Source: Batkoa obscura
Taxonomy: Eukaryota > Entomophthoromycota > Entomophthoromycetes > Entomophthorales > Batkoaceae
DNA length: 64,000 nt
Assembly (NCBI GenBank): GCA_030770535.1
Contig: JASVEC010000039.1
Coordinates: forward strand, 124,001-188,000
Direction: 5' to 3'
Part shown: piece by piece, positions 1-11,409 of the stretch
How the letters are laid out: the number at the start of each line of letters is the position of its first letter
Position numbering within the stretch: position 1 is the first letter of the stretch
Notes under the pieces: model-generated
Database searches by the model: none
What the model was told of the DNA's origin: nothing
The model's input: the letters and a program-made list of their open reading frames with translations, nothing else
Made by a program: the position numbers and the translations under genes

Positions 1-1029
1 GATTAATTGTGACTTTTAGCCTCCCTCTTCACTAATTTTTAAAAACTTGATTGGTTTTTCATATCTTTTCACCAATTAAATACTGTTTTAACACCCACAT
101 TTAAACTAAGATAACGAAATGAGTAAGATCAACTAAGTAACAAAATATTAACGTCTACTAATAAGAATATCAAGGTAACGAAGATTTTTTTCAAAAAACT
201 TGATATTTGATATATCCTTTATATTAATTGATTTATTAAAACAATTAATCAAAGTAAAAACTAAGATAAAAAAATAGTTATCAAACTAGATTAAATATTA
301 AAATAATAAGACTATTAGATAACATGTAGATAAGTGTAAACTTTATGGTCTTTAGCTACTGTTTTATTCTGTTGAAAAGACACGTACAGTTATTTAAAAT
401 TATATTAAAACTAATAAGTTATTTTTAGATTACAATTTTATTTCATTTGTTTCCTAATGAATAATTCCATTCTTTAGAATTCTTCTATTTATGTTTTTGA
501 AAACATTCACTATTATTAAATAAAAAGTAAAAATATTATAAGGGGATGTATTTTTTTGTTTAAGAATTTTAATTTTATTAACAATCTTCTCAATCAAGTA
601 GTGCTTAAAAAATAGAAAAAGTGATGAAACCAAAAAAAACATCCCCAATTGAATTTTATTTTTTATTTTTAAAATATTACTTTAAATGTTAATTTTTGAA
701 TATAATATCTCTTATAAAATATAAGGATAAAAGTTTTTATGAAAGCTAGTTTTTATTAATAACATATTTTATTAGTATATTAGGCATAAGTAAATAATAT
801 GATTTTATAGTATAACAATAATGTAAAAAGTGCTTTCTAGGGTATAATTATAATTATAATTATTTTATAGTATCATTTGACTTGTACTTTTGTTTATAAA
901 TAATAGCATTCAAGTTTTTAAAAACAATAAACTCATAATAAATACAATTTCATAAACGACATTATCTTATCATTTATTATATATTTTTAATTTTAATATC
1001 TCTACTAAATTGATTGAAATTTCAATTTA
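1..1029. other. intergenic, AT-rich, one MITE copy
   Basis: No coding region could be supported here. The stretch is mostly A/T with many stops in all frames. The only recognisable structure is a copy of the ~105-bp inverted-repeat element (family A) at about 542-647. It lies downstream of the minus-strand uL22m gene. Confidence 0.6.
542..647 (+). mobile_element. MITE family A copy 1
   Basis: The left end reads GGGGATGTATTTTTTTG and the right end CAAAAAAAACATCCCC, forming an inverted repeat of about 16-20 bp. The interior carries a degenerate form of the family core (AGTAGTGCTTAAAAA). Length and core match the other copies in the window. It is non-coding and has no transposase. Confidence 0.8.
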
Positions 1030-1943
1030 TTACCAATTATAAAATGGTTTTGGGTTATAAATTGGTCGAGTATCTCTATGAGGATGCCAAACATTACGAC
1101 GAAGATAAAAACCTTTAATTTTACGACGTTCATTCATCCCTTCAACAGTTGGCTTTGGATTTTCTACTTTTTCTTTAAATATAAATTTCATATGGCAAAA
1201 TGGATGTTCTTTTAAACCAAATCTTCCTCTTCCTTTAATATCTATTAAATTAGTTATATAATTTCCTTTTCCTACCCATGCTTGAGCTAGATAAAGATTA
1301 AATAAAATGACAAATAATGATTAATTTTATCGTGTTTAAAAAATGAATACAAAATTAGTTACCAATATACATACGCTCGGGATCAAATTTTTTTTGTAAT
1401 TGAGCATTTTTTCTAGAAAATACTAAAGCATTCATAATTTTTTTACTAGCTCTTTTTTGGGAAAATTGCATTTGTAAAATAGCTTGATTAATTGATAGCC
1501 CAGATATTTGGTTTGCTAATAACATTAATTTACGTAACCCAATTTTAAAATTGGTGGTAGAATAACGATACTATAAAGATATCATTAATGTTATTAAAAT
1601 AAAGGTTTGATATATATTATATTATATTATATTATATATTATACTATATATTAATAATTACCTCTCTTTCTATTGGTATACCATATTTATCTAATTCTAC
1701 TTTAGTTTCAATTTCTTTAAATGTTTGAGAAAATAAAGATGAAGCGGATTGATCTGGTTTAACTGGTTGTTCTGGTTTTTCTTCTAATAATTTAACATTG
1801 GTATGAAATTTTTTAAATTCTATTTTTGAGGCAATTAATCTATTTAATTAATTATTAATCTTTGTTATTCTTTAAATTGAATATTAATATTTACTTTGGA
1901 GCAGATAGTTGAGCATTTAAGTTTAATTTAGTTAAACTTTTAG
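1030..1943 (-). CDS. mitochondrial ribosomal protein uL22m
   Basis: Component of the mitochondrial large ribosomal subunit, lining the polypeptide exit tunnel. Four exons read in frame on the minus strand (about 1895-1943, 1662-1839, 1363-1570, 1030-1286), giving some 230 residues. The helix with QISGLSINQAILQMQFSQKR and the later IKGRGRFGLKEHPFCHMKFI match the diagnostic uL22 helix and its extended beta-hairpin; the C-terminal tail ends in a Trp. Splice phases agree at every junction. The N-terminal exon holding the start and targeting sequence is not certain; one candidate ATG lies near 2164 but the intervening exon could not be fixed. The identification is firm, the 5' end is not. Confidence 0.8.
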
Positions 1944-2164
1944 CTAATTGAAATTACAGTAAGTTAATATTATTATTATTAAATGAATATTATTTTACTT
2001 AAACTATTAATATCTGTTTTAAATAAATTTCGATTAATAAGTCCCCTATAAAACATTATTTAATAAATAATCTTTGAAATTTTTTATTTTTCAGTTTTAT
2101 TTTGAGTTAAATTGGATTGATAGTTATTATGGGTTAAATTACCGATTAATTTAAATGACAACAT

Positions 2165-2619
2165 TTCTTCATTTGTTTAGTATATTATATCAATATTAAT
2201 ATTAAATATAAAACTAAATATATATAATGTATTAAATACTAGAATTACATAAAACAATTTCTATTGAAAATTTCTATATACGCATATTGATACTGTCTAA
2301 TTATAAAGTTAACGATCTACCAAATTGGATTAATTTAATTTATGAACAAAGTGTTAATAAATGGGATACTATAATTTATTATTAATCATTGACTACTGTT
2401 ATAAAGAATCACTTCAAGGTATACTAGATGCTATAATATGATGTAATTTGCTATTTAAATTATACTAACATCCATAAATACAATTGATTAATACTTGAAA
2501 TAGTTTTATTATGAACTTTTTAAAACATATATATATAAATGTAAGTAAACATAAGCAAACAAATAGTAAAATACAAGGCATAAATGGGATAGCTTAACTT
2601 TATTACACTCGTGACTATT
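2165..2619. other. intergenic, nothing recognised
   Basis: AT-rich spacer between the 3' end of the RTG2-like gene and the 5' side of uL22m, both on the minus strand. No reading frame, inverted repeat or known element could be supported. It presumably contains the uL22m promoter. Confidence 0.4.
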
Positions 2620-4149
2620 CTATTCTAAAATAGATACATTAAGCTTTACATTCTCCATATTATTAATTTTATTCACTTTTTTTCTCCATGGTTCTGATTT
2701 AGCTACCAAAAACAAGTTCTTAAAAGCAATCTCTACTTCATTTACCTCATCAACAATCTCAAATTTTAACTCCAACTCCAACTTCATAAATTCTTTATTA
2801 CTATAAGCTAACGGCTGTAAAGCCAATATTAATTCCATTAATCTACCTAATAACTTTAATTGTTTAATTCGCTTTTTTTTTATATTCATTGGTAAATAGG
2901 ATTTAATTAAACTAATATCCATATTTTCGCCATAAATATAAGTTAATAAAATAGCTAACTCACATCTTTGTTCAATCAAAATACCCGGACACATAGCCAA
3001 TTCACCCGTTCCAAGTAGAAGATTTAATAAATAATATCCTAGATGATCTTTATTCAAAAAATTACAAAATTGACATAATTTAATAATTGCTTTTAGTGAT
3101 TCATTACTAATGTTATATTGTTGATATATATCTTTAAATAAAAAATATACATATTCTTCAACTTCTTTAAATAACTTTGATTTATTTTTTAAAAAATAAT
3201 TAATTGAATCTAAAAAGGGTGATATTGTTTGATTTTCAATTAATTGATATGCTAATCCATGTCGTACTCCACCAATTGAAAATATAATATTATTGATGTT
3301 AGGTAATAATTGTAATACTTTATTTGCTATTGAACAATTACCTTTCAATTGACTTTTTCTTTGTTCAGATATATGATGAATATCTAACTTATTAATATCT
3401 TCTTGTTTCATTGAAATGTACTTATTTAAAATAGTTATAAGCTCATCTCTTTTAATGACCAACCCATTCATTATAAAATTTTTAATATTATTCTCATGAA
3501 TATATAAATAACCAATACTTCTTAAACCACCACCCGAAAAATAAACATTCTCATATTGAAACTCTTTTTCATTTAAATCCAATAAACCTTGTTTTAATTG
3601 TTTTTCAATGATCTCTTCCATATTTCCATTCTCTCCACTTTCATACGCTAATAGTCTTTGAGAACCCAAAGTTAAAGATTGTGGTTGAGTTTTAATAGTC
3701 TTATCTTCAGTATTTAAATAATTAATTTCTAAACTACCGCCACCTAAATCAAAGATTAATCCATTGACATTATAAATACAAGATACTACCCCAAAACTAG
3801 TAATTTTCGATTCTTCTTCTTTGGTTAATATTGTTAAGTTCCAATTTAATTCTTTTTTAATTAACTCAATAAAACTTAATTGATCTTTTAAATTCCTTAT
3901 TGATTCCGTAGCTACTAATTTCATTTCATATTCCTTATCATAACTCTCCAATATCAACTTACATCTTTTAAAATCATTGATTATATTTTTTAATGTCTCT
4001 TGTTTTATTTCTCCTAACTCCTCAATTTCGGGTAATAAAGCAATCTTGATTCTTTCACTATAAACCATAGGTAAGCAAGGGCGTAAATCATTCAAAATAC
4101 TAAAACGTATAGCATTGGAGCCAATATCAATAATTCCTAAGGCGGGCAT
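2620..4149 (-). CDS. RTG2: Ppx/GppA phosphatase family protein, Rtg2-like
   Basis: Single-exon gene of 509 residues in the ASKHA (actin/hexokinase/Hsp70) ATPase fold. The phosphate-1 motif DIGSNAIR (residues 7-14), phosphate-2 motif FDLGGGSLEI and the adenosine-type loop SGGGLRSIG are all visible in order, followed by a helical C-terminal domain. In fungi this family is represented by Rtg2, a cytoplasmic sensor of mitochondrial status in retrograde signalling; bacterial relatives are exopolyphosphatase and guanosine pentaphosphatase. Length is close to that of Rtg2 (about 590) but shorter at the C-terminus. It is divergent with ATG12, 234 bp apart, and the shared promoter contains a CCAAT palindrome. 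Whether it hydrolyses polyphosphate or acts as a sensor cannot be told from sequence. Confidence 0.85.
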   Translation of the reverse strand: MPALGIIDIGSNAIRFSILNDLRPCLPMVYSERIKIALLPEIEELGEIKQETLKNIINDFKRCKLILESYDKEYEMKLVATESIRNLKDQLSFIELIKKELNWNLTILTKEEESKITSFGVVSCIYNVNGLIFDLGGGSLEINYLNTEDKTIKTQPQSLTLGSQRLLAYESGENGNMEEIIEKQLKQGLLDLNEKEFQYENVYFSGGGLRSIGYLYIHENNIKNFIMNGLVIKRDELITILNKYISMKQEDINKLDIHHISEQRKSQLKGNCSIANKVLQLLPNINNIIFSIGGVRHGLAYQLIENQTISPFLDSINYFLKNKSKLFKEVEEYVYFLFKDIYQQYNISNESLKAIIKLCQFCNFLNKDHLGYYLLNLLLGTGELAMCPGILIEQRCELAILLTYIYGENMDISLIKSYLPMNIKKKRIKQLKLLGRLMELILALQPLAYSNKEFMKLELELKFEIVDEVNEVEIAFKNLFLVAKSEPWRKKVNKINNMENVKLNVSILE

Positions 4150-4302
4150 ACTGGTTGGAATATAATAATTTTACTTTTTATTAAGTGAAATAAAAAGATA
4201 GAGTTTATATACTCATTTTAATTTTGTACTTAAATTTTGATTTTCTTCTTTTTTAATAATGACATAATCAATCTCATTTCAATGTAGTTATTATTTATTA
4301 TT

Positions 4303-4321
4303 ATTGGAATTGAATTCCAAT
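4303..4321. promoter_or_regulatory. perfect 19-bp palindrome with CCAAT at both ends
   Basis: ATTGGAATTGAATTCCAAT is a perfect inverted repeat around a single central G. Each arm ends in a CCAAT box, the core bound by the fungal Hap2/3/5 (NF-Y) complex. It sits between divergent RTG2-like and ATG12 genes, about 154 bp from one ATG and 63 bp from the other. The binding role is inference. Confidence 0.5.
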
Positions 4322-4383
4322 AACGCGAATAAAAATAGCTGTTGCTTAAAACTTGAATTCTAATTTTGTATTCATTTTTTATC

Positions 4384-4889
4384 ATGTCAGAAACAAGTAG
4401 CATTTCAACCTCAACAAATAAAACTAAAAAAGATGATAAAAATAAAGGTAATAAAGATCAATGTTTAATTATTAATTATTGAAATACTTTTAGTTGTAGT
4501 TCGTTTTCGAGCAGTTGGAAACGCACCTATTATGGTTCAAAATCATTATAAAATTAATTCAAGTTATCCATTTCAAACTTTAGTTAATTTCTTGAAGAAA
4601 CAAATTAAATTAAAAGAATCTGATGCTTTGGTAAATAGTTTTTTACATATTCTTTTTTGTTGATAGTTGTAAAATGAAGTTGATGAATTGATAATTGATA
4701 TTATTATTTTTCTAGTTTTGTTACATTAACTCCCAGTTTTCTCCAGCACCTGATGAGTCTGTGTTAAATTTATTTAAAGTAATACAAAGTATTATTTATA
4801 TGTAAAATGTGGTATTAATTATCATTTAGTGTTTTCAAGTAGATAATCAACTAATTGTAAATTATTGTTCGAATCCAGCTTGGGGTTAA
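4384..4889 (+). CDS. ATG12: ubiquitin-like autophagy protein Atg12
   Basis: Four exons (4384-4447, 4494-4630, 4716-4778, 4830-4889) join in phase to 107 residues. After a short Ser/Lys-rich N-terminus comes the Atg12 ubiquitin fold: VVRFRAVGNAPIMVQ, then FQTLVNFLKKQIKL and the C-terminal stretch NYCSNPAWG. The protein ends exactly on Trp-Gly, the glycine by which Atg12 is activated by Atg7, passed to Atg10 and joined to a lysine of Atg5; no processing is needed. The Atg12-Atg5 conjugate drives Atg8 lipidation in autophagosome formation. It is compact compared with the yeast protein (186 residues), lacking the long N-terminal extension. Confidence 0.93.
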
Positions 4890-5028
4890 AAAACAGCCGC
4901 TATATTCCATTATCTTCATTCTATTATTTTTATTTATTAAATAAAACATTAAATTCAAACTCAATATATATAAATAAAAGTAACAATTAAATTTATTTAT
5001 GAGTAATTAAAAAAGTAAATCAAGTTGA

Positions 5029-6038
5029 TTATTTCCCTGTTGTTTTAACTTTAGCAACGGCATCTCTTAATGAAGCAATGGACTAAATCAATAAATTAGA
5101 AATATAATAAATAAATAATTTTTAAAAACCTTTACATTACTATAAGTTTTAGCATGAGCTTTCACTTTACTAAGATCTTTTTCAAATACAGATTGTTGAA
5201 CTTTAAATTTAAATTTATGTGATTCATAACCATTAATAATCGCATTTAATCTAAATAAATATTATAAATTAATTTCATTACTAATGAGTCCTTTTATTAA
5301 TTTACTAGTTTACCTTTTACGTTCAATAAGTTCTTCTTTTAATTTCATAGCATATTTTTCATGTTCATCCGTAAGCTTGTTATATTCTTCCCCAACTTTT
5401 TGATTAAATATATCTTCTGGCATTAATTCAATTGTAGCTTCATTTTCCCTATTAAAAAAAATTCTATGAACTTGGATTCATATATTCTAATTCATGTTAG
5501 TTTACCTTTCATTTATAATGGCTTTATTCTGAGTCAATAATATCTTATTTTCCAACTCTTTAGCTTTATATTTTTTATATTTAATATTAGTATCTTCTTT
5601 AATTTTTTTATTTTTTTCTTTCTGTTCATTTGATTTTTGTTGAATAATACGTTGTAACCCTCTTAGATGTGAAAATAAGCTATTCACCATGATATTTTCT
5701 TGATCTATTCCATTGATTTCAGGTATCTCTTCATTATTCTGTTATACATTAATTACAGTTAAAATAGAAGTTCATTGTATTATTTAATTAAAACTTACCT
5801 CATCTTCTATCTCTAATGCTCTTTTGAGTTTACTTTTTGCTATATCTCGAATTTGATCGATAATTTTTTTACCTGATAAATGTGGGAATTCTTTCTCTTG
5901 AATTTCTTCTTCAGAGGATATTTCTTCCGTTTGATTGATATTCTTTAACTCATTATAAGCATGTTTTATTACTGAAGTGGTTGCTGATTGTGTAATCGAC
6001 AATTTATTGTCAGTGTTACTGGGTTTGATCGAATCCAT
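5029..6038 (-). CDS. pinin/SDK/MemA-domain protein
   Basis: Five exons (5799-6038, 5506-5738, 5314-5448, 5136-5250, 5029-5082) join in phase to 258 residues. An acidic N-terminal part (TEEISSEEEIQEKEF) precedes a segment beginning SLFSHLRGLQRIIQQK and continuing as a Lys/Glu-rich helix, which resembles the pinin/SDK/MemA domain of splicing-associated pinin proteins. The rest is predicted long coiled coil. In animals pinin is a nuclear exon-junction and SR-protein partner; fungal members are short and little studied. The match rests on the short domain start and the helical composition, so the family call is moderate. Confidence 0.6.
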
Positions 6039-6985
6039 GTAAATTTATATTTTATGAGTGTTGAAGAAAATAGAAAATTAAAATGAATTGTTGAATTATT
6101 TGTAAATTGGATGGATTAGATTGATTGGTTGTGTGAATTAATTTCATATTAGTGGATTTATAATGAATTCTATTTTTTAGGCTTTGGAAATAAACAATGT
6201 TTTTTATACTACTTTTGGGATTTTTCTAAATCTGGCCTTTTTTTGTGGCGCAAGCGGTAAAAGTAATCAACTGCAACTATAAAACCAATTTCTGTAAAAT
6301 TAGCAAATTATCAAATAAATTCCAATCAAAAAAGTATTAGTGATATGACTAATAGCTAAATAGTTTTCCACTATAGCATTAGTTTTTAATATTATGAACA
6401 TTTATTATAAACGAATAATAAAGTAATCAATATTTTATTATTGATGATTGTAGAATATATTACTTTTTTATAATGGAAGTAAAATTAAACATTTTAGACA
6501 AAAAAATAATTTGTTAAAAGTTTGAAAAATAAAATTGATATTGTAGCCTATGGCCTATTTTCTGCATAAATCAAAAAGGTCAGATCAGATGATCACTTTA
6601 GAAAAATCCTAATGTATTAGTTTTCAACCTTATTTTTTTATTAGTTTGTTTTATTCATCTGATATTAAAAACACTTTAAAATAAAAATATTATATTAAAC
6701 TCGACCATTCGATTCTACTATTAATGATTTTATAAAATTAAATATTAAAATTAAAATTTAATTCAATAACAATAAGGTTCGAGATATAATATAAATATAT
6801 AAAGTAATAAGATATATTTTAATTGTAACAATTTAATAATTTAAAATAACTTTTAAGGGTATTTACCACAAAATTAATAAAAATACTTTAAAATTTTGTA
6901 TTATTTCGTGTAAACTCCTTAAATATTAAGACATCATCTTACTTTTTTATAATAAAATAGTAAACTCTTGTATTTACTATATCAA
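6039..6985. other. intergenic, holds MITE family B copy
   Basis: Spacer between the 5' end of the pinin-domain gene and the 3' end of TFB4. Its main content is the ~390-bp inverted-repeat element at 6218-6609. The rest is A/T-rich with no supportable reading frame. Confidence 0.6.
6218..6609. mobile_element. MITE family B copy 1 (~392 bp)
   Basis: The ends are exact inverted repeats, GGATTTTTCTAAA on the left and TTTAGAAAAATCC on the right. Inside them imperfect complementarity continues (GGCCTTTTTT against AAAAAGGTCAG). The interior matches, over nearly its whole length, a second copy at 29873-30272. There is no coding capacity. A clear target duplication is not seen. It is most simply a non-autonomous DNA transposon. 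Confidence 0.8.
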
Positions 6986-8485
6986 TTAATGATTTCCATT
7001 AGTATGTAAATCCTCCCCATTAGTATTTGAATTCTCTTGATTAGTAATATTATTAATATTCACTGGTATTCTATTCATTGAAAGTCTTGAACTAAAAATA
7101 ACATCAAAATCAATAAAAATCTAAAACCAGTTAATTTATAATTATTACCTGCATGTGTTACATGTTTCATAATATTGACAATAAACTAAATAAAATAAAA
7201 ATTAATTTTAAAGTTTAATAAAATTTGGTTTAATTTACTTGATAAACAAATAGAACAAACAAAACCGATATTGATCACATTTTTATGACAAAAACAAGAA
7301 GCTCTAAAATCCACACCAGGTTGACACGGAGAAACCATCAAATCTCTTATCTGATGTTCAGGTAAAAAAGCAAATAGTAAATGTTGTAATAATGAAATTG
7401 GTGAAGATTGATATTGCTTATCTCTTGATTTTTCTATATTTGGTCTTAAATCTAAATATTGGCCACCAGAGATATGTGCTCCTTGCTGTAGAAATACCGA
7501 ATCTTCCCCTGCCAGTTTAACAATATCTAAGGGAATGTTCTACAATAATTAATTATAAAATTTTATTCTATATGAAATATTTGATTACCATTCTTTGAGC
7601 TGAAAATATGGAATTCATCATAGGTATATAATGATGAGGTGGGTCAGGTGATACTGATAATATTAATATACGTGATTTTAAATTATTTAAAGCTTCTTCT
7701 TTTATTTTTTGATTTGTATCTAAATTAAAGTTAAATTTAAAAAAAATTCTATAAATCTATCTAAATTTCTTACAACAAAGGGCTTTCGAAATAGCTGCTG
7801 TAATTGAGGAGTATTCTAAACATAAAGTTAATTATAAACTTAATAAATAAATAAACTAAAATTTACTATATTTTGAATCATTTAACTCAACATCCATATT
7901 ATTAATAAAATCATCAAGGTTTTCTTGAATTTGAATATTCACTTTTTTAAATTCAAAATAATTTCCACATTTTGATAATTCCAATTTCGTTCCATCTTCT
8001 AAAATGGGTGCTTTTCGTCCACAATTTTCATATCTTGATATCACTTCTGGTTGGATTTCTTTTTGACTAGGATAGATAAATTCACTAAATTTAGTTTAGT
8101 TTAATTTTAGTCCTATTAATTAAGTGATGATTGAAATTATTTTATTATATTTATCATATAATAAAAAAAAAGGAAATCCTTACCAAGCTTTTGGATGAGC
8201 AGCAATCAAAGCGACTTGATTATTATGAGAAGAAGCAAGAAATGCATTAATAAAGACTAAAATCTGTTCCAAAGCTCTTTTAAAATATAATGTCTTTGAT
8301 TTCTGTTTCTCTTCGGAATAATCCCGAAAATTACTCTTAGTCTTATTCCAACCAAAAGGATGTAAATCTATTACTATAACTAATAACGATGAAGTTTCAT
8401 ATTTCAATAATGTTTCTCCATAATCTTCTAAATCAATGTCACCGTTCTTGTTAGTTGAATCTGAATATTGGGAATCCGAATCCAT
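6986..8485 (-). CDS. TFB4: TFIIH subunit Tfb4/p34 (GTF2H3)
   Basis: Seven exons, the first at 8184-8485 and the last ending at 6986, encode the p34 core subunit of TFIIH, used in RNA polymerase II initiation and nucleotide excision repair. The von Willebrand A-like fold begins with SSLLVIVIDLHPFGW and includes VFINAFLASSHNNQVALIAA; the middle strand SRILILSVSPDPPHHYIPM and the DIVKL segment follow family order. The C-terminus has the family's cysteine pairs (SCFCH, then CSICL and a further Cys in a short exon), which form the C4 zinc finger that contacts p44/Ssl1. It shares a 243-bp divergent promoter with the first 5'-nucleotidase gene. Splice phases agree at the first four junctions; the last two exons are less exact. 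Confidence 0.88.
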
Positions 8486-8572
8486 TGAAAAATAAAATTG
8501 TAATTAACTTAAATTGGAATCAATCCAAATTTAAAAAACTTTCTATGCACACTATCAAATGATTTCATTCTT

Positions 8573-8577
8573 ATTGG
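8573..8577 (-). promoter_or_regulatory. CCAAT box, TFB4/nucleotidase shared promoter
   Basis: ATTGG on the plus strand (CCAAT on minus), 88 bp upstream of the TFB4 ATG and 152 bp upstream of the nucleotidase ATG. Position and core fit a Hap/NF-Y site; function is inferred. Confidence 0.35.
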
Positions 8578-8728
8578 ACAAATTGAGCTTACCTATATAA
8601 ATATTAGAAATCATTATTCATCATGGCTGTTCTATTTTAAAACTTTCAACAATATATAAAGCAACCAAGAGACAACTGTAGAACTAATATTAAATATATT
8701 TTAGATTCCTTTATTATTAAAACACAAT

Positions 8729-9734
8729 ATGACCTTCTCTGAAATTAATGACTATAACAATATACAATTAAATCCTAAAAGTTTAAAGAATGTATACTTT
8801 AGTGACGAAGCTAAAGTAAAGCAAAAGGTAGCTAATATTCTTCAAGATGGAGCTAATAAATTACATATTATTTCAGGTAGGTATTTATTATTTTTATATT
8901 AGATTAAATAATAAATTTAACATTTATAGATTTTGATATGACCATAAGTAAATTTTGGGTCAATGGGGATCGAAATGTAGGTTCCCATGCCGTTTTAACC
9001 AAAACTGGTATTGTGTCAGATAAGTTTAAAGAGAATGAAAAAGCGTTATTTGAAAAATATTATCCATTTGAAATATCCCAGACTTTAAGTTATGAAGAAA
9101 AATATCAAAAGATGGTTGAATGGTGGACTCTAGTTCATCAAGCTTTTATTGATGAAAAATTAACATACCAAACTATTAAAGAAGGATTAGATACATTTAA
9201 TATGGTTTATAGAGATGGTAGTGAAGACTTTTTTAAATTGGCTAATCAAAAAGGTTTACCTTTAATTGTGTTTTCGGCTGGATTAGCAGGTAAGTTATAC
9301 TTTTTATAGTTGATTATTATTATATAATATCTTTTTATTTAGATATAATTGAAATATTATTACAAAACAAAGGTTATTTAAAAAATAACGTACATGTAGT
9401 TTCTAATTCCATGGTATTTGATATAAAAGAACCAAATAATATTATTGGCTTTAAAGAGCCCTTAATTCATGTATTAAGTAAAGGAATTGTAACCTTTGAA
9501 GAAATGAAATTTTATAATGAAATTGAAAATCGAAGTAATGGTCTATTACTTGGGGATTCTCTTGGTGATATTTGTATGAAAGGAGGACTAAATCATAATA
9601 ATTTGTTAACTATTGGATTTTTAAATTATGATGTAGAAAATTTATTACCAAAATATTTGGATAAATTTGATGTTGTTATTGCTGCTGATGATTCAATGCA
9701 ATGGGTTAATGATTTATTAGAGAAACTAAATTAA
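8729..9734 (+). CDS. cytosolic 5'-nucleotidase III-like (copy 1)
   Basis: Three exons (8729-8876, 8930-9289, 9343-9734) give 299 residues. This is the UMPH-1/NT5C3 branch of the HAD phosphatases, which dephosphorylate pyrimidine (and 7-methylguanosine) nucleoside monophosphates in the cytosol. HAD motif I is SDFDMTISKFW (nucleophile and general-acid Asp), motif II lies in FSAGLAD (split by the second intron), and motif IV is LLGDSLGDICM. The start ATG is the first in frame and precedes the usual helical cap lead-in. It is followed 682 bp downstream by a paralogue with the same exon plan. Substrate preference cannot be assigned from sequence. Confidence 0.9.
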
Positions 9735-9901
9735 ATTGAATTAAACTAAATTTTTATATAGCTTTTATTTGGATTTATTTATAAAGCAAAATTTTATTTT
9801 TATCTTTTATTTATTATAATCTTAATATTTTATTTATAGTATATGAAGTAGTTTAAAAGCTTGGTTCAAATTTTAGCCAATTTGATTTTTAGCAAAAATT
9901 G

Positions 9902-9951
9902 CAAATTAAGCACCAAGTGCTACAATTTTTTCTGCTTCTTTGCTTAATTTG
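9902..9951. repeat. inverted repeat, 11-bp stem
   Basis: CAAATTAAGCA at 9902-9912 and its exact complement TGCTTAATTTG at 9941-9951, with a 28-nt loop. It lies 170 bp past the nucleotidase stop. It could be part of the 3' UTR or a degraded repeat; no role is claimed. Confidence 0.5.
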
Positions 9952-10265
9952 AAAATAACTTACCTGGACATTTTTTTATTGAGTTTTATTATATATAGCT
10001 TTTTTTTATAAATTTACACTACATGAGGCATGGACAAAAGAAGTGAATTCAAAGTTTACTTTTGATTTTAATTGAGTTTTTAAATTTACTCATGTGTATA
10101 TTTTATTCATATTATTCTAATACAACTTCATCATTAGATTGATTATGTTACCTTTAAAGCTTTAAATGAGGACTCAAATATATAAAGTATATTCTTAAGT
10201 TGAATTAAGTTTAATATATTAAAATAGAAGTGTATATAAGAACTCACAGTAAGTAAATAGATATA

Positions 10266-10310
10266 GGGATGTATTTTTGTGTTTAGGAATTTTACTAAGT
10301 TTACCTTTGT
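10266..10310 (+). mobile_element. MITE family A, partial (left half)
   Basis: AGGGATGTATTTTTGTGTTTAGG matches the left end of family A in order and spacing, continuing into a diverged TTTTACTAAG. The core and right inverted repeat are not recognisable. It appears to be a decayed or truncated copy. Confidence 0.5.
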
Positions 10311-10415
10311 TAAGAATAGAAATCGATAGTGACGTAACAAATTATTTTAAAAGAATATCAATATCAATATCAAAAAATAATTATTCCTTTTTTACTAAAT
10401 AATTCATCTATTAAA

Positions 10416-11409
10416 ATGAATCCAATTATTAATAATTTAATGATAAATATAAATAGGCAAACGAATATTCATTATAAAAATAAAATTCGTTTAGAAACTA
10501 AACTTCAAAAATTAGTACAAGATGGATACAATAAATTATATATAATATCCGGTATTTTAATATTTCTTTATATATATATATATATTAAATATTTATAATA
10601 AGATTATGATGCCACATTAACCAAATATTCATTTAATGGTAAAAAAACGGTAAATACTCATAAAGTAATTACACAAACTGATATTGTATCAGAAAGTTTT
10701 AAAATCAAGGAATTGGAAGTGAATGAAAGATACATTCAATATGTCAAAAATTATACTAAAAATTTTGAGGAAAATGAACAACATATAATTAATTGGTGGA
10801 ATGCAATTCATAGTTATTATATTGAAGAGAAGTTAACATTAAATAAAATTCAACAAGGATTATCCAAATATGAGATGAACTATAGACAAGATTCTGATAA
10901 ATTTTTTAATTTAATAAATAAAAACAAGATACCTTTATTAATATTTTCGGCGGGGCTAGCAGGTAAATTTCAAATTTATTAAATTTTATTATTACATTAT
11001 TAACAAAAATAAAATAGATATAATTCAGCATTTATTACTAAATAAAGGTTATTTCAATAATAATATACACATCATCTCCAACACCATGATATTTTCTAAA
11101 GAGGAGCCTTATCAATTAATAGGTTTTAAAGAACCATTAATACATATATTAAATAAAGGAAATGTATTAATAAAGGAATTAGAATTCAATCAACAAATTA
11201 AAAATAAGTATAATTGTATTTTATTAGGAGATTCTCTTAGTGATTTGAATATGAGTAATAATTTTCCTTCCACTACTCTTTTAACTATTGGTTTTGTTAA
11301 TCATAATACCGAAATTTTATTACCAGAATACTTGGAGAAATATGATGTAGTGATAACAGAAGATGGTTCATTGGAATGGGTTAATGAGTTATTAGAATTA
11401 ATGAAATAA
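10416..11409 (+). CDS. cytosolic 5'-nucleotidase III-like (copy 2)
   Basis: Three exons (10416-10551, 10603-10962, 11018-11409) give 295 residues. It is a tandem paralogue of the gene at 8729: exons 2 and 3 have exactly the same lengths (360 and 392 nt) and the same phases. The HAD nucleophile motif is SDYDATLTKYS against SDFDMTISKFW in copy 1, so both catalytic aspartates remain but the residues between them differ. Motif II (FSAGLAD) and motif IV (LLGDSLSDLNM) are intact. The N-terminal exon differs almost completely from copy 1. The first intron contains a (TA)n tract. It looks functional; substrate may have shifted. Confidence 0.85.

Larger units (their letters stand above)
9735..10415. 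other. spacer between duplicated nucleotidase genes
   Basis: AT-rich spacer holding a stem-loop at 9902-9951 and a half copy of MITE family A at about 10266-10310. No supportable reading frame. It should contain the promoter of the second nucleotidase copy. Confidence 0.5.

Noticed and set aside
454-648. 64-codon minus frame
   Set aside because: It covers a family A MITE; the Lys/Phe-rich product comes from the A/T runs in its inverted repeats.
9902-9951. Intrinsic-terminator-like hairpin
   Set aside because: Eukaryotic context; the stem is A/T-rich with a long loop and no reason to call it a terminator. Listed only as an inverted repeat.
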